Source: Rhea pennata (Eukaryota > Chordata > Aves > Rheiformes > Rheidae). From it: a DNA stretch of 64,000 bases. A program made the translations under genes and the position numbers. Shown here piece after piece: positions 40,105-53,100 of this stretch. The stretch is taken from contig NW_026907681.1 in assembly GCF_028389875.1 (NCBI RefSeq), forward strand, positions 1,550,001 through 1,614,000. The letters run 5' to 3'. Within the stretch, counting starts at the first letter, position 1, and each line of letters starts with the position of its first letter. The notes under the pieces are model-generated. The model saw only the letters and a list, made by a program, of their open reading frames with translations, was not told where the DNA came from and did not search any database.

Positions 40105-43100
40105 AAGGGCTACCAGGAATGGGAGACAAGCCTGCAGAGCTCTGTCCTCACCAAAGTCAAGGGCGTGACACAGTCACCAAGCAAGGTGTGCGATGTTGCG
40201 GTGTACATAGCCCACAACCACCACCCCCCCGGCCTCCGCCCTCCCCCCCCACACACACAGCCGAGGTGAGGCTCCGACCCGCCTTTCTCCCTTCTCTTCT
40301 CTTGTCTTGCTTGCTTTGGGTGGCCTCTTGGAGCAGTAGATGAGCAGCAGACTTTCTGCAAGGGCTTCCCAACTGCTCCTTCATCCAGATGGACCCAGCA
40401 AAGGAAGCTGTCGTGTGTGGTGGTCCCCGCTGCCTGCATGGGGACTCCTGTGTTCCCTCCTCCAGGCCCAGCACTGTCCTTGGCTCCCGATGAGGCAACC
40501 ATAGCTGCGTCCCAGACACATTGGGACTGCATGTTAGGTCACCTTTGCAGTGCTGTGCGGCAGGCTCAGCGGAGCTTGGGGAGCTTGGCACGTCGCACCG
40601 GGTAGGGCCCTGTGGCCTTAGCCAGGCAGGTGCGCCATGCTCTGCCTGCCCTGACAAGCAGCGTCAGGCCTCTGTGGTTTTGGATGTTCAGGGCGGGAGA
40701 GGGCACTCTCAGATCAGGTCAGGGGAGGCTCTGACATCCACGTGATGTTGGTGCCTGTAGCTCTCCTCTGCCGCTACCAGTTTGTGGCAGGGATCCCCCT
40801 GCCTGCCTTGGCTTGGGCACTGTTTGCGGGCTGCTGAGTGAGGGATCACGGGAGGGGAGATGTGTGGAGACTGAGCGGAGCTTGCTGGCGGATGCAGAGA
40901 CGTGGGGAATCCTAGTGAGCACAGCTGCCCCTGGCTCAGTTCCCATGCAAGGAAATGGAGAAGAGGGTTGACTGTCTACTCCGGAGGACACACCAAGGAA
41001 AGCCATGCTGGAGTAGGGCCACCGCAGGCACGCTTAACGGCTGCTTACCCCAGGCAGCTTGCAAGGGCTGGCACCTATGCAGAGATGGGGAAGCACATGG
41101 GGTGCCCCGTCCCCTCTGCAGCCACAGCGTAGGACTACCAGGTGCATGTCCTGTTCTCATCATGTCCCCCATGACCCTGCAGGGGCTAACAGTTTGCAGT
41201 GCTGTATGCAGCTGCGACCATGACTGCACCCCTGGCGACATGGACATGTTGGGCCACAGAGAGCTGGGCATGTGCAGGGACAAGTGATCTGTGCAGCACT
41301 GCACACTGGGCAGGACCCCATTTGCCAGGAAGTTCAGCGTTGTGTGTTTGTCCTCACAGGGCAGAAGACAGGGCGCTGCGTGCCCAGTGCTGGCGGCACC
41401 GAGAAGAGCTCTGAAATGCTGGCTTGGTGTGCAGCAGAGGAAGCGAGTGTCGGGTACGGGCCCCAAAGATGGGTTGTGGCACTGGGGAGGAGAGTCCTCT
41501 GCTAGGATGGAACAGGCACCAAAAGGCTGGCCCATCTTTGAGGTCCCGTTGGACACCAGGGGATGCTCTGGGCGGGACACCTCTGAGGGTGCTCTTGAAG
41601 GTTTGGCCCCTTCAGCAACAGGCCATGGCCTAGGGAGGCGGTGCCATGGCACAGGGATGGCCTTGCACAGGCCATGCCAACAGGGACCATTTTGCTCCCA
41701 AAGCCATAGTACTTAGGTCTTTCCACAGTGAGTCCCTGGCGAAGATGGCACCACAGTTCCCCATCCTTATCAAGAGGAACATCCACTTCCCCTGCTTCGG
41801 CTTCTCCAAGGATGTCCATGTGGAAGAGATCAATGTGGGGCCTAGGGATAGAGCAAGTAGACCAGTGGGTACCCAGGCTGCCATGTGTGTACAGGGTATA
41901 GAACAAAGTGGAGAGCAATATAGGTGATGCTAAGCAGCTGAGTGCAGGTCAGGCCCTGCTGCTGGGACCAGGACAGCCTTGCTGCAGCAGCAGTGCTTTG
42001 TAGTCAGGTCTTTGGCATAGTGGGGAGAAGGGGGCCACCCTGGCCCTGCACTTGCATGTGTGTTGTCTGAGTGTGTGTGTGGAGTGCAGCCAGATACCTT
42101 CCTGAAAGTGCAATGGTGGATAGCACAGCCATTTCCCGTAACAATTAGGTACCAGAGGAATGAGTGTTCACTGACAGCAGGGAGATGTGGTTGAAATACG
42201 TGGACAAGCCTGAAGGATGGAGAGGCAGGAGTGGAGCTGTGCAGGAGCAGTGCCATTTGGCAGCTGGAGGAGATGCCGGCTTTTCACAGGGGATCCCTGT
42301 TCCTAAGTTGCTCCCAGAATGACGGAGGTTGGAAGCACCTCTGGAGATTGCCTAGTTCAACAGCTGCTTAAAGCGGGGTCACCTACAACAGGTTGCTCTA
42401 GGCCAAGCCAACTCGGGTTTTTGGTATCTCCGAGGATAGAGACTCTCTAACCTCTCTGGGCAACCTGGTGCAGTGTTTGATCACCCTCACTGTAAAAAAA
42501 ATGTTTGTTCTTAAGTTCAGACACAATTACTGTATTTCAGTTTATGCCCATTGCCTCTCATATGATCACGGGGCACCACTGAGAAGAGCCTGGTTCCATC
42601 TTCTTTACTCTTACCCATCAGGTATTTGTACACATTGATAAGATGCCCCTGAGCCTTCTCTTCTCCAGACTTAACAGTCCCATTTCTCTCAGCCTCTCCT
42701 TACATGAGAGATGCTTCTAGTCCCTTCATCATCATTGCTGGACTTGCTCCAGTAGGTCCATGTCTTTCTTGTACTGGTGAGACCACACCCACACACAGCA
42801 CTCCAGCTGTGGCCTCACCAGTGCTGAGGAGAGGGCAGTAATCACCTCCCTCAACCTGCTGGGACAGGATGTTTTTTTGGTGCTCAGCTGCTGTCTCTGT
42901 GATACGGAGTTCTCAACCCTTACTCCATCCATCTATCCTTCACTCTTGCTTGCCCCTGCCTCCACTGAGGAAGGTGGTGATGATGAGGATGGTAATTATT
43001 GAGAAAGAAGGAGCAGGAATGCTCACACTGGTGGGTAGATATGGGGCATGTGGCCTTGCAAAGGGAGCGGTTGAAGTCTTTGGGAACAAGAATCCCTTTG

Positions 43101-45421
43101 ATAATGCCAGCATCTCGCCAGGTAACTACCCCAGGGTTCCTCCTCTTCCTGCTCTCCACCCTCCTGCTGTGCAGGCCATCCCCTAGTCAGTCATGTGCAT
43201 TTCTGAGTGCCTGCATACATCCACGTCTGGTATGTAGTTCTCCTAGGAAATCCCTTCACCGTTCATCAGCTGGGACCATCAGTGATGACATGGATACCAA
43301 TGAGCAGAGCTGGGGTTTAATGTTTCGTTTGGGTGCTTCACGATATTAGGAAGAAAATTGAGGCGTATTGGTGTGCTGCTCTATGCCATGGCTCTGGCTT
43401 TGTCTCCCCAGGGGCAACATTCAAGCTGCTGAGAGCAGTTACTTGAAAAGCTGCACCTTCAACACCACCTCTGCCCTTTGCTGCCCCATCTTCATGGAGC
43501 AGGCGGGAGAGAACTTAAGGGAGCTGGCAGAGAAGGTGTCATGTCCTGGGAAGATGGTCCTCCCAGAGGGCCCAAGGTCTTGCTGGCTGGGCACAGGGCG
43601 TTCCCTCAGCACCTGCTCTAGTGCTTGGCTCCACGGGATCATCACTCACACACTGACACTGTTGAGACTCAGAGGCAGCTGGAGGCAGGTCCCTGGCCCT
43701 GCTGCCCTGCCAGTATGCTGCAGGGGCTAGCTGGGATGGGCTGAGGGCAGAGGCAGCTTAGCCAGCCTCAACAGCTCGGAGCACAGCACATCCACTGCAG
43801 CCCCTGAGCAGTCCTTTCTGCCCACCTTGCGCATGCAGAGCCCTGCAAGGCTCCCAGGCCCAGGGTCTCTCTTACGAGGCCCCTGTGCAGAGGCTGGAGA
43901 GCAGGAGGCCAGCTGGCAGCAAAGCATAGACTGCAGGTGTGCCTGTATCACTGCCAGGACTGGCAGGTTTGCTCGCCCAGCGGTGGGGACTCATTCACAC
44001 ACTTTGGGAAATACCATGACATTGCCAGGGGAGGGCAGTGCACCCAGCATTTGGTCTCCAGCCCCATCCAGCCCTGCTGCCTCTGCTGCCCTTTTGGGAG
44101 TAGATAATTCCCATCCAGGGAAGGAACTCAGCACTGTTCCATCCTCCCTCCAGGTTCTGCATCCCCTGCTCAGCCCCAGCACCCTCCAGACCCTAGAGGC
44201 CCCCCACTCTGCATCTGGGAATGCTCCCTGATGCCTAGCCATGCTCCCAACTCAGGCCTGACTGCAGCAGCCTTGCAAGCAGTGCTGCTGGCTTCCCTGG
44301 CAGGGCCGTGTGCCCCAGTATGGTGGCATTCCTGGCTCTTCCCAGCTGGTGATGAGGATGACAGCTGTGCTAACGCCTGAGTGGGGGGAAATGCCCTGCT
44401 TGCTTGCTGGCTTATCATGCCCATGGCCAAGCTGTGTGCACAGTAGTGCTGTGCCCTGGGGTCACTGTGTCCATGGTGTGCTGGTGCTGTGCTAGGCCTG
44501 CTGGTTTCTGCTGCAGGGTGGGGTGGTCATCAACTGGAACTGTAACCTGGGCCTGCCTGAAACCGACTGCAACCCCCACTACTCCTTCCACTGCCCCGAT
44601 CCCAAGACCACTGTCCCAGGCAGTGGCACTTGCAGTCCTGCATCCTCCTCCTGGTCCTGCTGTGGCTGGTCCCCATCACTGGGCCCTTCTACCTGTCTCC
44701 CCAGGAGGTCTGCGAAGTATTACAAATGGAACGGGACCCACACACGAGTGTTGATCAAGGCCTGTGGGATCCATATTGATGTCATCGTGCAGGGCCAGGT
44801 AGGATTTTGCATGGTCCATGTGCTACTGGGGTGCATATGTGCATAATATGCTGCCGTGGTGCTAGGACCGTCCTGGAAAAGCAGCTCTTCTCCACTGCTG
44901 CCTCAGAGCTGGGATGAACACAGCCAGGCCTCTTCTGCTCAGCCTTGCAGAGGAATGGGGGAATCCCAGGTGCCTCAAATTAGAACCTTTGGCAAAGTGT
45001 GCAAAGTGTGCTGGAAGGAAATGCAAGACCTCATAGTGTGCGCTGCTGCTTGGGTAGGTTGTCCACACTGTGGCTTGGGCAGAGGGAGGTCTCTGCTCAG
45101 TCTCATTCCTTGTGCCCAACCCAGAGTGAATGCAGGCCCAGGCAGGAGGCAACCTGGGCTGGGCAGCGATTGCTGATCCCATCCTTTCTGCCAGGCAGGG
45201 AAGTTTAGCCTGATCCCCACTGTCATCAACCTGGCCGTGGCTCTGACCTCGCTGGGAATGGTGAGTATTGGTGCCGGGGGCTCGGCCCAGCTGCGCACTC
45301 CCAGCACTGACCTCCCTCTCTCACCTTCCAGGGCTCCTTCCTCTGGGACTGGATCCTGCTGAGCTGCATGAACAAGGACCAGGTGTACAGCAGCAGGAAA
45401 TTTGAGCAGGCACCACCCTAG
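40105..45421 (+). pseudogene. P2RX2: P2RX2-like ATP-gated channel pseudogene, copy B (exons 2, 4-11)
   Basis: Exon 2 is at 40105-40200 (GYQEWETSLQSSVLTKVKG, keeping the two ATP-contacting lysines of the Lys-x-Lys-Gly motif; the conserved Trp before Asp-Val is Cys). Exons 4-11 are at 41183-41259, 41360-41453, 41729-41810, 43412-43535, 44517-44633, 44705-44798, 45195-45260 and 45332-45421. Exons 1 and 3 were not found although the sequence is continuous from exon 2 to 4. All decay marks of copy A (missing donors, Cys to Ser in exon 5, shortened exon 7, lost Asn-Phe-Arg motif, short tail) are repeated. The exon 9-11 region with the second transmembrane segment stays readable. Missing exons plus the shared changes support a dead gene. 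Confidence 0.85.
42316..42911 (-). mobile_element. CR1 LINE fragment, 3' end, copy B
   Basis: Same insertion as 1395-1990 carried along in the duplication, with about one base different. Identical truncation points show that it is one insertion event, not two. Confidence 0.9.
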
Positions 45422-46312
45422 ATCCTGGCCCTGGATGGAGGTTTGGTCCTCTGGGACAGAGCAGTGGCCACGCTGCCAGCAAGGCAGGGCAGGGTGCCTG
45501 GGCATGGCTGCAGGGTGGGCAGCAGCATGTGGCTGGGGCTGCCAGGGCATCTGGCCCCTCCAGCCATCTCTCACCCCCGCGGCAGGCGGAAGGTGCCTCA
45601 GAGGCTGCTCCACGACATACAGCACCTCAGGGCTCTCCAGCCTCCAGAGAGTCTGTCCCGCAGGGACTGACCGCTTGTCCCTCCCCCACCACGTACAACC
45701 ACAGCTGGAAGGAGCCACTGTGCCAGGCAGCAATAACACTTCCTCCGTCCGGGCCCTGCTCGACTCTGAGCTACCTGCTTTTCCCACGCGATGATCCCTG
45801 TGCCTGGCCAGGATGCACCGGGCACCTTGCCGGCTGCTGCTGCTGGCCACCAAGAGCCACGGCCCCCTCCCTTCCCTCAGCCATGCTTCAAGCAGCTCCA
45901 GGCAGGTCCTGCCCCATGGCTGCCAGCTGCTGTGAGAGGCTGGGGGTCAAGAAAAGCCCCAGTGGCAGGGCAGACCCGTGGTGCCCTGGCTGGCTCCTGT
46001 GGGGGCTTTCAGGAGCTTTTGCTCTGGAGCAGAAGGCAGTGCCTGACTACTGGCTCTGCTTCAGCACACCGGGAATGGGCATTACCATTTTCTGGCTGGC
46101 TTGGAGCGCTGGCAGCCCCATCCTGGAGCAGCTCCTGGCTGTGGGCACCCAGGGTCCTGGGGGCAGGGGTGGGCACATCTCGAGTAGGCCTGCCCTGCTC
46201 ATCCCCTGTGCCCCTGCAAAGCTGCCACAGATGGAGCTGCAGCAGTGGTGGTGGCCCTGGAGCCGTACTGAGGACTAGAGCAAGTCCTGCACTAGCCAAG
46301 CAGCCAGTACCC

Positions 46313-46318
46313 AATAAA
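46313..46318 (+). other. Polyadenylation signal AATAAA of P2RX2-like copy B
   Basis: Partner of 5392-5397, at the same distance from the stop codon at 45419-45421. Confidence 0.55.
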
Positions 46319-48394
46319 CTGCAACCACCCAGCCTTGCTGCCTGGGGCCTGATTGCTGCAGCATGTGCTGGGGGGAGGGGGAGGGTGACAGTGCAGCGTC
46401 ATGGCTAGCGGGGTGAGAGATGGACATGTGCATCGCTCCACCCTCCACCCTAAAAGCTGCACCCTGCTGCAGTGCCAGGGCACGGATGCTCTTGCCCCGG
46501 AGCCCGGGTGGTAGGGAACATGAGTACAAGCACCTGCTTGCCCTGCACTGCAGCAGTAGGGGAGGAGGACAAGTCCCCCCCCAACCCCTGCCAGCCTGGT
46601 GCATGGACCTCTGCCAACACCAACCCTGCCCTGAGGCTGCAGCTCTCTGAGCCTATGCCCAAAAGCAATTCACAGCAGGTACCTGGCAGTAACTCACCCA
46701 GGCATAACCTGATTATTTTCTGGCTCTCAGGTTACAGCAGCTCAGCTCAGCACATCCTCCCCCAGCATAGCTCAGCCCAGGCAGAAGTTTGGGGGAAAGG
46801 GGTCTTGTCACACCGGGCAAGGGAAGACCCCAAGCCATGTCTTGAAGGCTCTCCCACAGGCTGGAGGGTGGGGATGCAGATGGAGGACATGCCAGGGGTA
46901 CAGGCAGGGGACTTCTGGTGCACCAAAACCTTCTCTTGCTCCCCTTGCTGGGCTGGGGAGCATCTTCCCCCTTTGACTTGGGGTGCAATTGCTCACAGGA
47001 ACAAGGTAATACCATTGCAAGAGGAGTCTACCTTGTCCTCATTCCAAGAAGAGGACCTGGCTTCTCTAGGACCAAAGAGCAACTCTGAGCAGGCAAACCT
47101 ATGGGAAGGGCTTGGGGGAAGGAGCCAGCCTCTCACTGTAGAGCAGCAGGATGAAGGCAAGTGCCTGCCCCCACCTCCAGCAGCTCATTGCCCTGAGGAG
47201 AGCAGGAGCAATGATGCAGGGCTGAGAGGAGCTGCCTGGCGCAGGTTGAAGCCACTGGAGGCTCCGCTGGACCAAACCTTAACTCAATTGCACAACGCAG
47301 TGATTGCATTAGGGCCAGGTTTCTCTGCCCCTCCAGGCCAGCTCATTTCCTCCAACTCTAATATCAAGAAAACAAACACATAGGTACAGCCCCCTCAACC
47401 CCCCTTTCAGCAGTACTAGATGGAGGGAGGGCATAGCGAAGGACAGGACCACTTGCCCCATAACCCAATGCTAATAGAAACAGGTATACTATAGAAGTGA
47501 AAAAACAAAGCTCAGAAAAATATTTTCAATACAGGTATGTGTGGAGGGCATTGAATACAAATTTATATATATATATATGTATATATACACACACACACAC
47601 ACACATATAGAAAAGGAAGTGTCAGAAGTAGCTGAACACACAGTGTTTCAAAATGCCCAGAAAATTAACTGGAATCTAGTAATCTTGGCTCCCCTCATGC
47701 TTTTTCAGGCTTCTGCAAGCAGGAGTAGATGGAAAGGACCAGGAGGCCAGGCTTCAGCTAAGCACTGGCCTCCTGGGTTTCATCACACCTGTGCTGGGAT
47801 TTCAGTGAGCAGCCCCCCCACCCTATGACTCACTGCTGTCAACTTGAAGCTTTAGCACCCAAGTGGGACAGCTCCCTTGCTCCCCTTCCAGCCCAACAAG
47901 AAGAGTCTGGCTTTCTCCTCCCTCTAGGAATCCTGCCCCATGGCTCAGAGAATGCTCGTTTCCAGGGTGCCTACAGCTCCCTGCTGTGGGCCATAGCACG
48001 TGCTCCTCTACCCAAAGAACCAGATGCATTGTCTGTGACACATTTAATTGTATAAAACTCCACATTAAAACCACAGAGATTCATGCACACAGGGTGCTGC
48101 CTACAGCACAAACTCCCATCCCAAACTGGGCTTCTGCAGGGCTCTGGCAAATGCAGTCCCCCCTCCCCCATAGAGAGCAGTTCCAGCCCTAGGCACCTTC
48201 TTAATTCCCCCAGCACAGCACCAGGCTGTGACCAGGACTGCCCCAACACCGCTTAGCGCCCCCACACAGTGCAAGATGGATATGTGGCTTCTCCGAGACC
48301 TATCACAGAGCACAAATGCTCTTCAGCAGAGGTGAGAGCAAGTACCCAGAGCTGACACAGCAACAAAAAAAGACAGCAGGACAAGTTCATCACA
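46319..48394. other. Interval between the P2RX2-like and POLE-like 3' ends, copy B
   Basis: Partner of 5398-7473, with no gene recognised. It differs in a few bases. One change creates ATTAAA on the minus strand at 48043-48048, about 350 bases after the POLE-like stop, where copy A has no such hexamer. Confidence 0.6.
47563..47608. repeat. (TA)n(CA)n microsatellite, copy B
   Basis: Identical in length and interruptions to 6642-6687. Confidence 0.95.
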
Positions 48395-50062
48395 TCACTG
48401 CTGGAGCTGGTGGTTTGTACGGAGCAGCCACTCAATAGTTTCCAGCAGACAGGCCACGCTCTAGTGCCAAGCAATGCTCTGGAAGATGTTGATGTGCTCC
48501 ATGAAGATCTGAGGGGGAAGATACCAGTGAGGGAGGGCTGCCCAGCACACCTCATGCATGAGCCAGGGAAGATGGAAGCTGGAGGGGACAGGGGGGAGAA
48601 GGCCAGGCCAGGAGAAGTTCTGCAAGCTGGTCAGGCAGGACTGCCTGGGTTGAGCACAAAGCAACGAATAAACAGCCAGAAAGCACAGAGAGATGAACTT
48701 GTGCCAGATGGGCTGAAAGGGACAAGTTATCACTGGGTTTTTCACTGGCTGTTACAGAGGAGCTGCTGGCAGGAGGCTGGATCTGGTGGCAGGATGCACA
48801 CATACCTGGGAAGAAATGGTGAGGGCAAAATCTCCAGCACAACCGCAGTACACAGACATAGGTGTCTCCTTCACACCATGACACTTCTTGCACACCTAGA
48901 GGCAAAGGGGTTTTAGCTGGGATAGCAGACAAGGCTGAGCAGCTCAGTCCTTTGACAGGGCTCTCTGGGGAGACACCACTGACATCAGGTCAATGGGTCA
49001 AGCCTCAGCCAGCCAGCAAAAGGCTGCAGCTATGTGCTGAGAAGAAGTGGAGAGTGCTCGAGCCAAACTCTCCTCATCATATCTCCACTGCATCACATCA
49101 GTCAGAGAAGTAAGGTTGGGCTGCTCGGTTTCAAGGAGCAGAGAGCAGCTTCAGCCCTCCTGCTGCAGCCTGCCACATCAAGGGCAGGCTCCCGCAGCAT
49201 GGCCGCCCAGCACTCATCAAGTCCTGCAGCAGGTAGGCCATTAGCTTCTTCTGCAGCGCTTCCACCAGTGCCATTTCAATGGAATCCGAGTCATACTGGG
49301 CCTGGCAGTTGGAGCACACCCAACTGGGCAGCACTGACCCATCCGAGGGGCAGAGAGAAGGGAGATGAACACAAGTGTGACTCTTCCCAAGAGAAAGCAT
49401 GGTGCAGCCTCAGCCCTTGCAGCCTAACAAGAGCATTCTGAGAGCCCCGAGTGCCAGGAAGCCATAACCAATTTCGGGAGGGGATAAAGCATCAGCCAAA
49501 GCACCAGCACACCTCAAACTGTCACAGGCAGCTCGGAAAGGGGATGAGCAGAAAATAACCTTGAAGGGAGGTTTATCGCTGTCATGGAACCAAGCAGACC
49601 TTCAAAGCAAAAGGACTGAGAGAAAGACGGACAACATGTGAGTGAATGACAGGCCGAGAGCACAACCATGCTAGTGTCCCCAAGAGGGACTTAATGCATG
49701 CAGCCAGGGCAAAGGGGATTTCCTGGGAAAGGAAGGCTGTACCTGCAAGAGGGCAGGGTCCTTGCACAGGTCCAAGTCCCTGCAAAAATTGCACTTCCTG
49801 CAGATGACTTCAGGGAGCATGTAGGAGCAGCAAGGGTCCCGAAACTGGGCTTCTTCTGAGAACTCACCCACCTCAATGAGGCGCAGCAGGTCCCGGCGCA
49901 GTTTGTTTACTTGGTTAGTTATACTGGCATCCAGGGACAACACCTACAGGAGACAGTGTTAGGTAAGGCCACCAGCAGAGAAGACGGTCCTCACGGGGAC
50001 TCACTCTGATGCGAGTGCTAGCTGGGCAAAACAAACTGATTGTAGAATTGCAACAGATTCTT

Positions 50063-50100
50063 AAAAAAAAAAAAAGAAGAAAAAAAAAAAAAAAGAAGAA
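50063..50100. repeat. A-rich tract, copy B
   Basis: Partner of 9151-9188 with the same A-run lengths. Confidence 0.9.
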
Positions 50101-53100
50101 AGCACAGCCCACCCCACTAACCTTGTAGATGTATTTGATGAACTCTAGAGCTGGGTTGTTGAGTGGCAAGTAGGAGCCAGGTAGCACTGAGAACATGTCT
50201 GAGGGCTCAGTGGCATTATGGGAACCAGCCATCTTCTTCTGGATCTTCTGAGTGACGGTGAAGAAGCTCTGCGTGAGCTCATTGGTCACATAATCCTGTG
50301 AGAAAGTGATCATGCCTGGAGAGGAGGAGCAGAGAGAGCTCTTGAGCCATATGGAAGCATATGGGGACAGCAAGGTGGGCAGCTCTCTTCCTGCTGCAGG
50401 ACTGGCCCAGCAGTGCTGCACACAGCTCTCCCATGCCTAACTGTGGCTAACTGTACTCACCAGGCATGGCTCCCGTCTCTCCCAATGCCTCCTGGGACAC
50501 CTGGCTCGTGGCCCTCCTCTTGATGGGAGCGCTCTGAGGGGCATTGTGCTGCAGCTCCTCGCTCCTCCTTCATGCTGTGGTACACAGCCACAATGTAGGC
50601 TGCAGAGACACGTAAGAAAAGCTCCAGATGCAGTCCACGATGGGAGAGTGGCACAAGCGCGACTGTGCTTGTCGACTCTCCTGGGGCACCAATGACTAAT
50701 CAGGAACTAGTGACCTTCTTCCCCTCTCTGAGAGAGTTCACACTGGCGCTGAAACCACCCAAACAATGATATTTACAGACATGGAGGTGGTTCCTTCTGT
50801 ATCACATCCAGCACAGTGCAATCTTTGACTGTAAGGGGTTCTTTGGATCAACATCAGAACCTTCTCAGTAGCACAGAGAGCTTCAAGAAGCTGTGGGGAA
50901 TGCTGTGGATATGGCTTGGGCAGCAGCAGGGTGGGGATAGCTCTAATCACCAGAGGTAACATTCAAAGTAGGACCAGGCGAGCAGCAGACTGCACTCACC
51001 CAACACAATCCTGAGGAAGCAGTTCTGACAGGAGGCAGCCTGGGGGAGAAACTGCACGATGTTCCAACTATTCTCTAGCAAGTCCTCCACATTTGCTTCT
51101 CCATCCTCCTCCTCTTCTTCCTTGTCCTCCTCTTCCTCACTGTCCTCATCCAATACTTGACTCTTGCTAGTGTCCTGCTGGAATGGAGCACAAGCCATGC
51201 CCAGGCTTTGGGTTGGTGATGTCGTAGCAGTTCCCTATATCCAAACCAATAGCTCCCTGCTCAACTCAACCCACTGCACCCCTGTCTCTGCAGGACTGAG
51301 CACTTCCCATCTCTTACCTCCCCAGAGTGGACGCTAGAACGCACTCTTCCCTTGATACCTTCGTAATTTGCTGGATCCATCCAGAGCAGGAATTCCCAGC
51401 AGCGGCAGAAGGAAATAGTCAGAGAGTGAAAGATCTCCTTTGAGTGGATGCTGGAGGCAAGAGACTGCAGTCACACACAATGTTGGCATCTTCCCTAGCT
51501 AATAACCTTCTCCATGGGAGGCAATGAGGAGCAGGCGATGTTAGCAAGAGAGCAGTTCACTTCTCACATCCAACCATGCTTCAGCAAATGGACTCAGTAC
51601 AGAAGGCTGCAGAGCAGTCATTAGCAGAACTAAGGGCTGCAGAGGAATCATACCCACGCTTCAACTGCCTCTTGTGTCAAGATGCCTGTCTTAGGAGCCT
51701 ACACATCATAGTATTCTAGAGACGCCTGCTGGATCACATCAAAACTGATACTCACGCTGGAACCTTCTTCCATGTCATTGATGTGATGGGACTGTAACAC
51801 TGTGTTTACAGCCAAGCTCTGAATATTCGGCTCCAGACACACTGTGAACAAACACAACCTGTCAACGGGCAAGCAGGGCAGAGAACCAGCAAGGACACAA
51901 TCCCCTCTCCAGGTATGATGAATGCACCCACTTGCCAGGACTTTCCACAAGTTGTAAGAGCTCTTTACAGGTCTTGCTGCATCTACCGAGTGCAACATCA
52001 AGATATTCATATCAGGAAATGGTGAAAGCCTATATGGTACTGCAGCAGCATGGGAAACCGTGCTGCTCTCCAGACTGCCACACACCTTGTATTACAGGCT
52101 TTAAAGGACACTTTTGGCACATGGCCAGACCTCTCCCCTCTCTGGCTGTGATGCTATGTATGGATGGCCCCATTCACTGCACAGCTAAACAGCATAGCAC
52201 CTTCCAACAAAACTTGGATCTACTTCCCCTCCAGGGGCCACCAGCTTTTTCTGGAAACTGCAGCAGAGGTGCTCAGAAGAACTATCAGTCAGCTTGTTTT
52301 GCATCACAGAAAGATTCATCCTAGCGACCACCAGAAGTGATCTTCTGAATGCTGCTATGAGAGGCCACAAACTAGGAAATAATCTGTATTTAAATGCCTA
52401 CCTGCATTTTCTTCTATTGCATACAGGACCTTCTATCCCCAGGAGATGCCAATTGCATATATCCTGTCCAGATCATCATTGCTCAACTTCTGAAGCTGTC
52501 AGCAACTGCAGAACTGCTCAGGTACTCTTCTGCCACTGCAGCCATCCTTCTCCTGAGCTCATGGAAGAGCACTTAGCTCGGCTCCCACTCAGTGCTATCC
52601 TACCTGTGGAGTAGCAGCCAGGGTTGCTTATCTCCACTGAGGCTCTCTTGTCAAACTCCATAACTAAACGGTTATCATCAGCCTCTTTACCCCCCAGCTC
52701 TGGGCAGGCCGTGGGTGAGAGCCACAGCAAATGGTTGTGGCGACGGAGGTGGCGGGAGAAAAACAGGTCAGAACCAAAAGGTAGACATGTCATCAGGGAG
52801 ATTCCCAATGGGGATGTGGTAATATCTGAGGAAAGGAAAGAGGTACAGTCATCGGCGTAAACACATCAACAGAAGAACCGTGCCAGCATCATATTTGCTT
52901 GTCCCAACAAGCGCAAAAGCACAGAAGGTGACAGCATCTGGCCTCATCTTGGCCTCAGGCTCCCGCAATCTCCCTTTCCCACCCAAGCACGAACAAAGTA
53001 ACCTCTCTAGGGGAATGTGGCCACCTCAGGCACCTGCCCTCCTCAAAAGCCTGGGATAGGCACGTGTCCAAGTTGAGGCAGTGGCGGATCACGCGGCACG

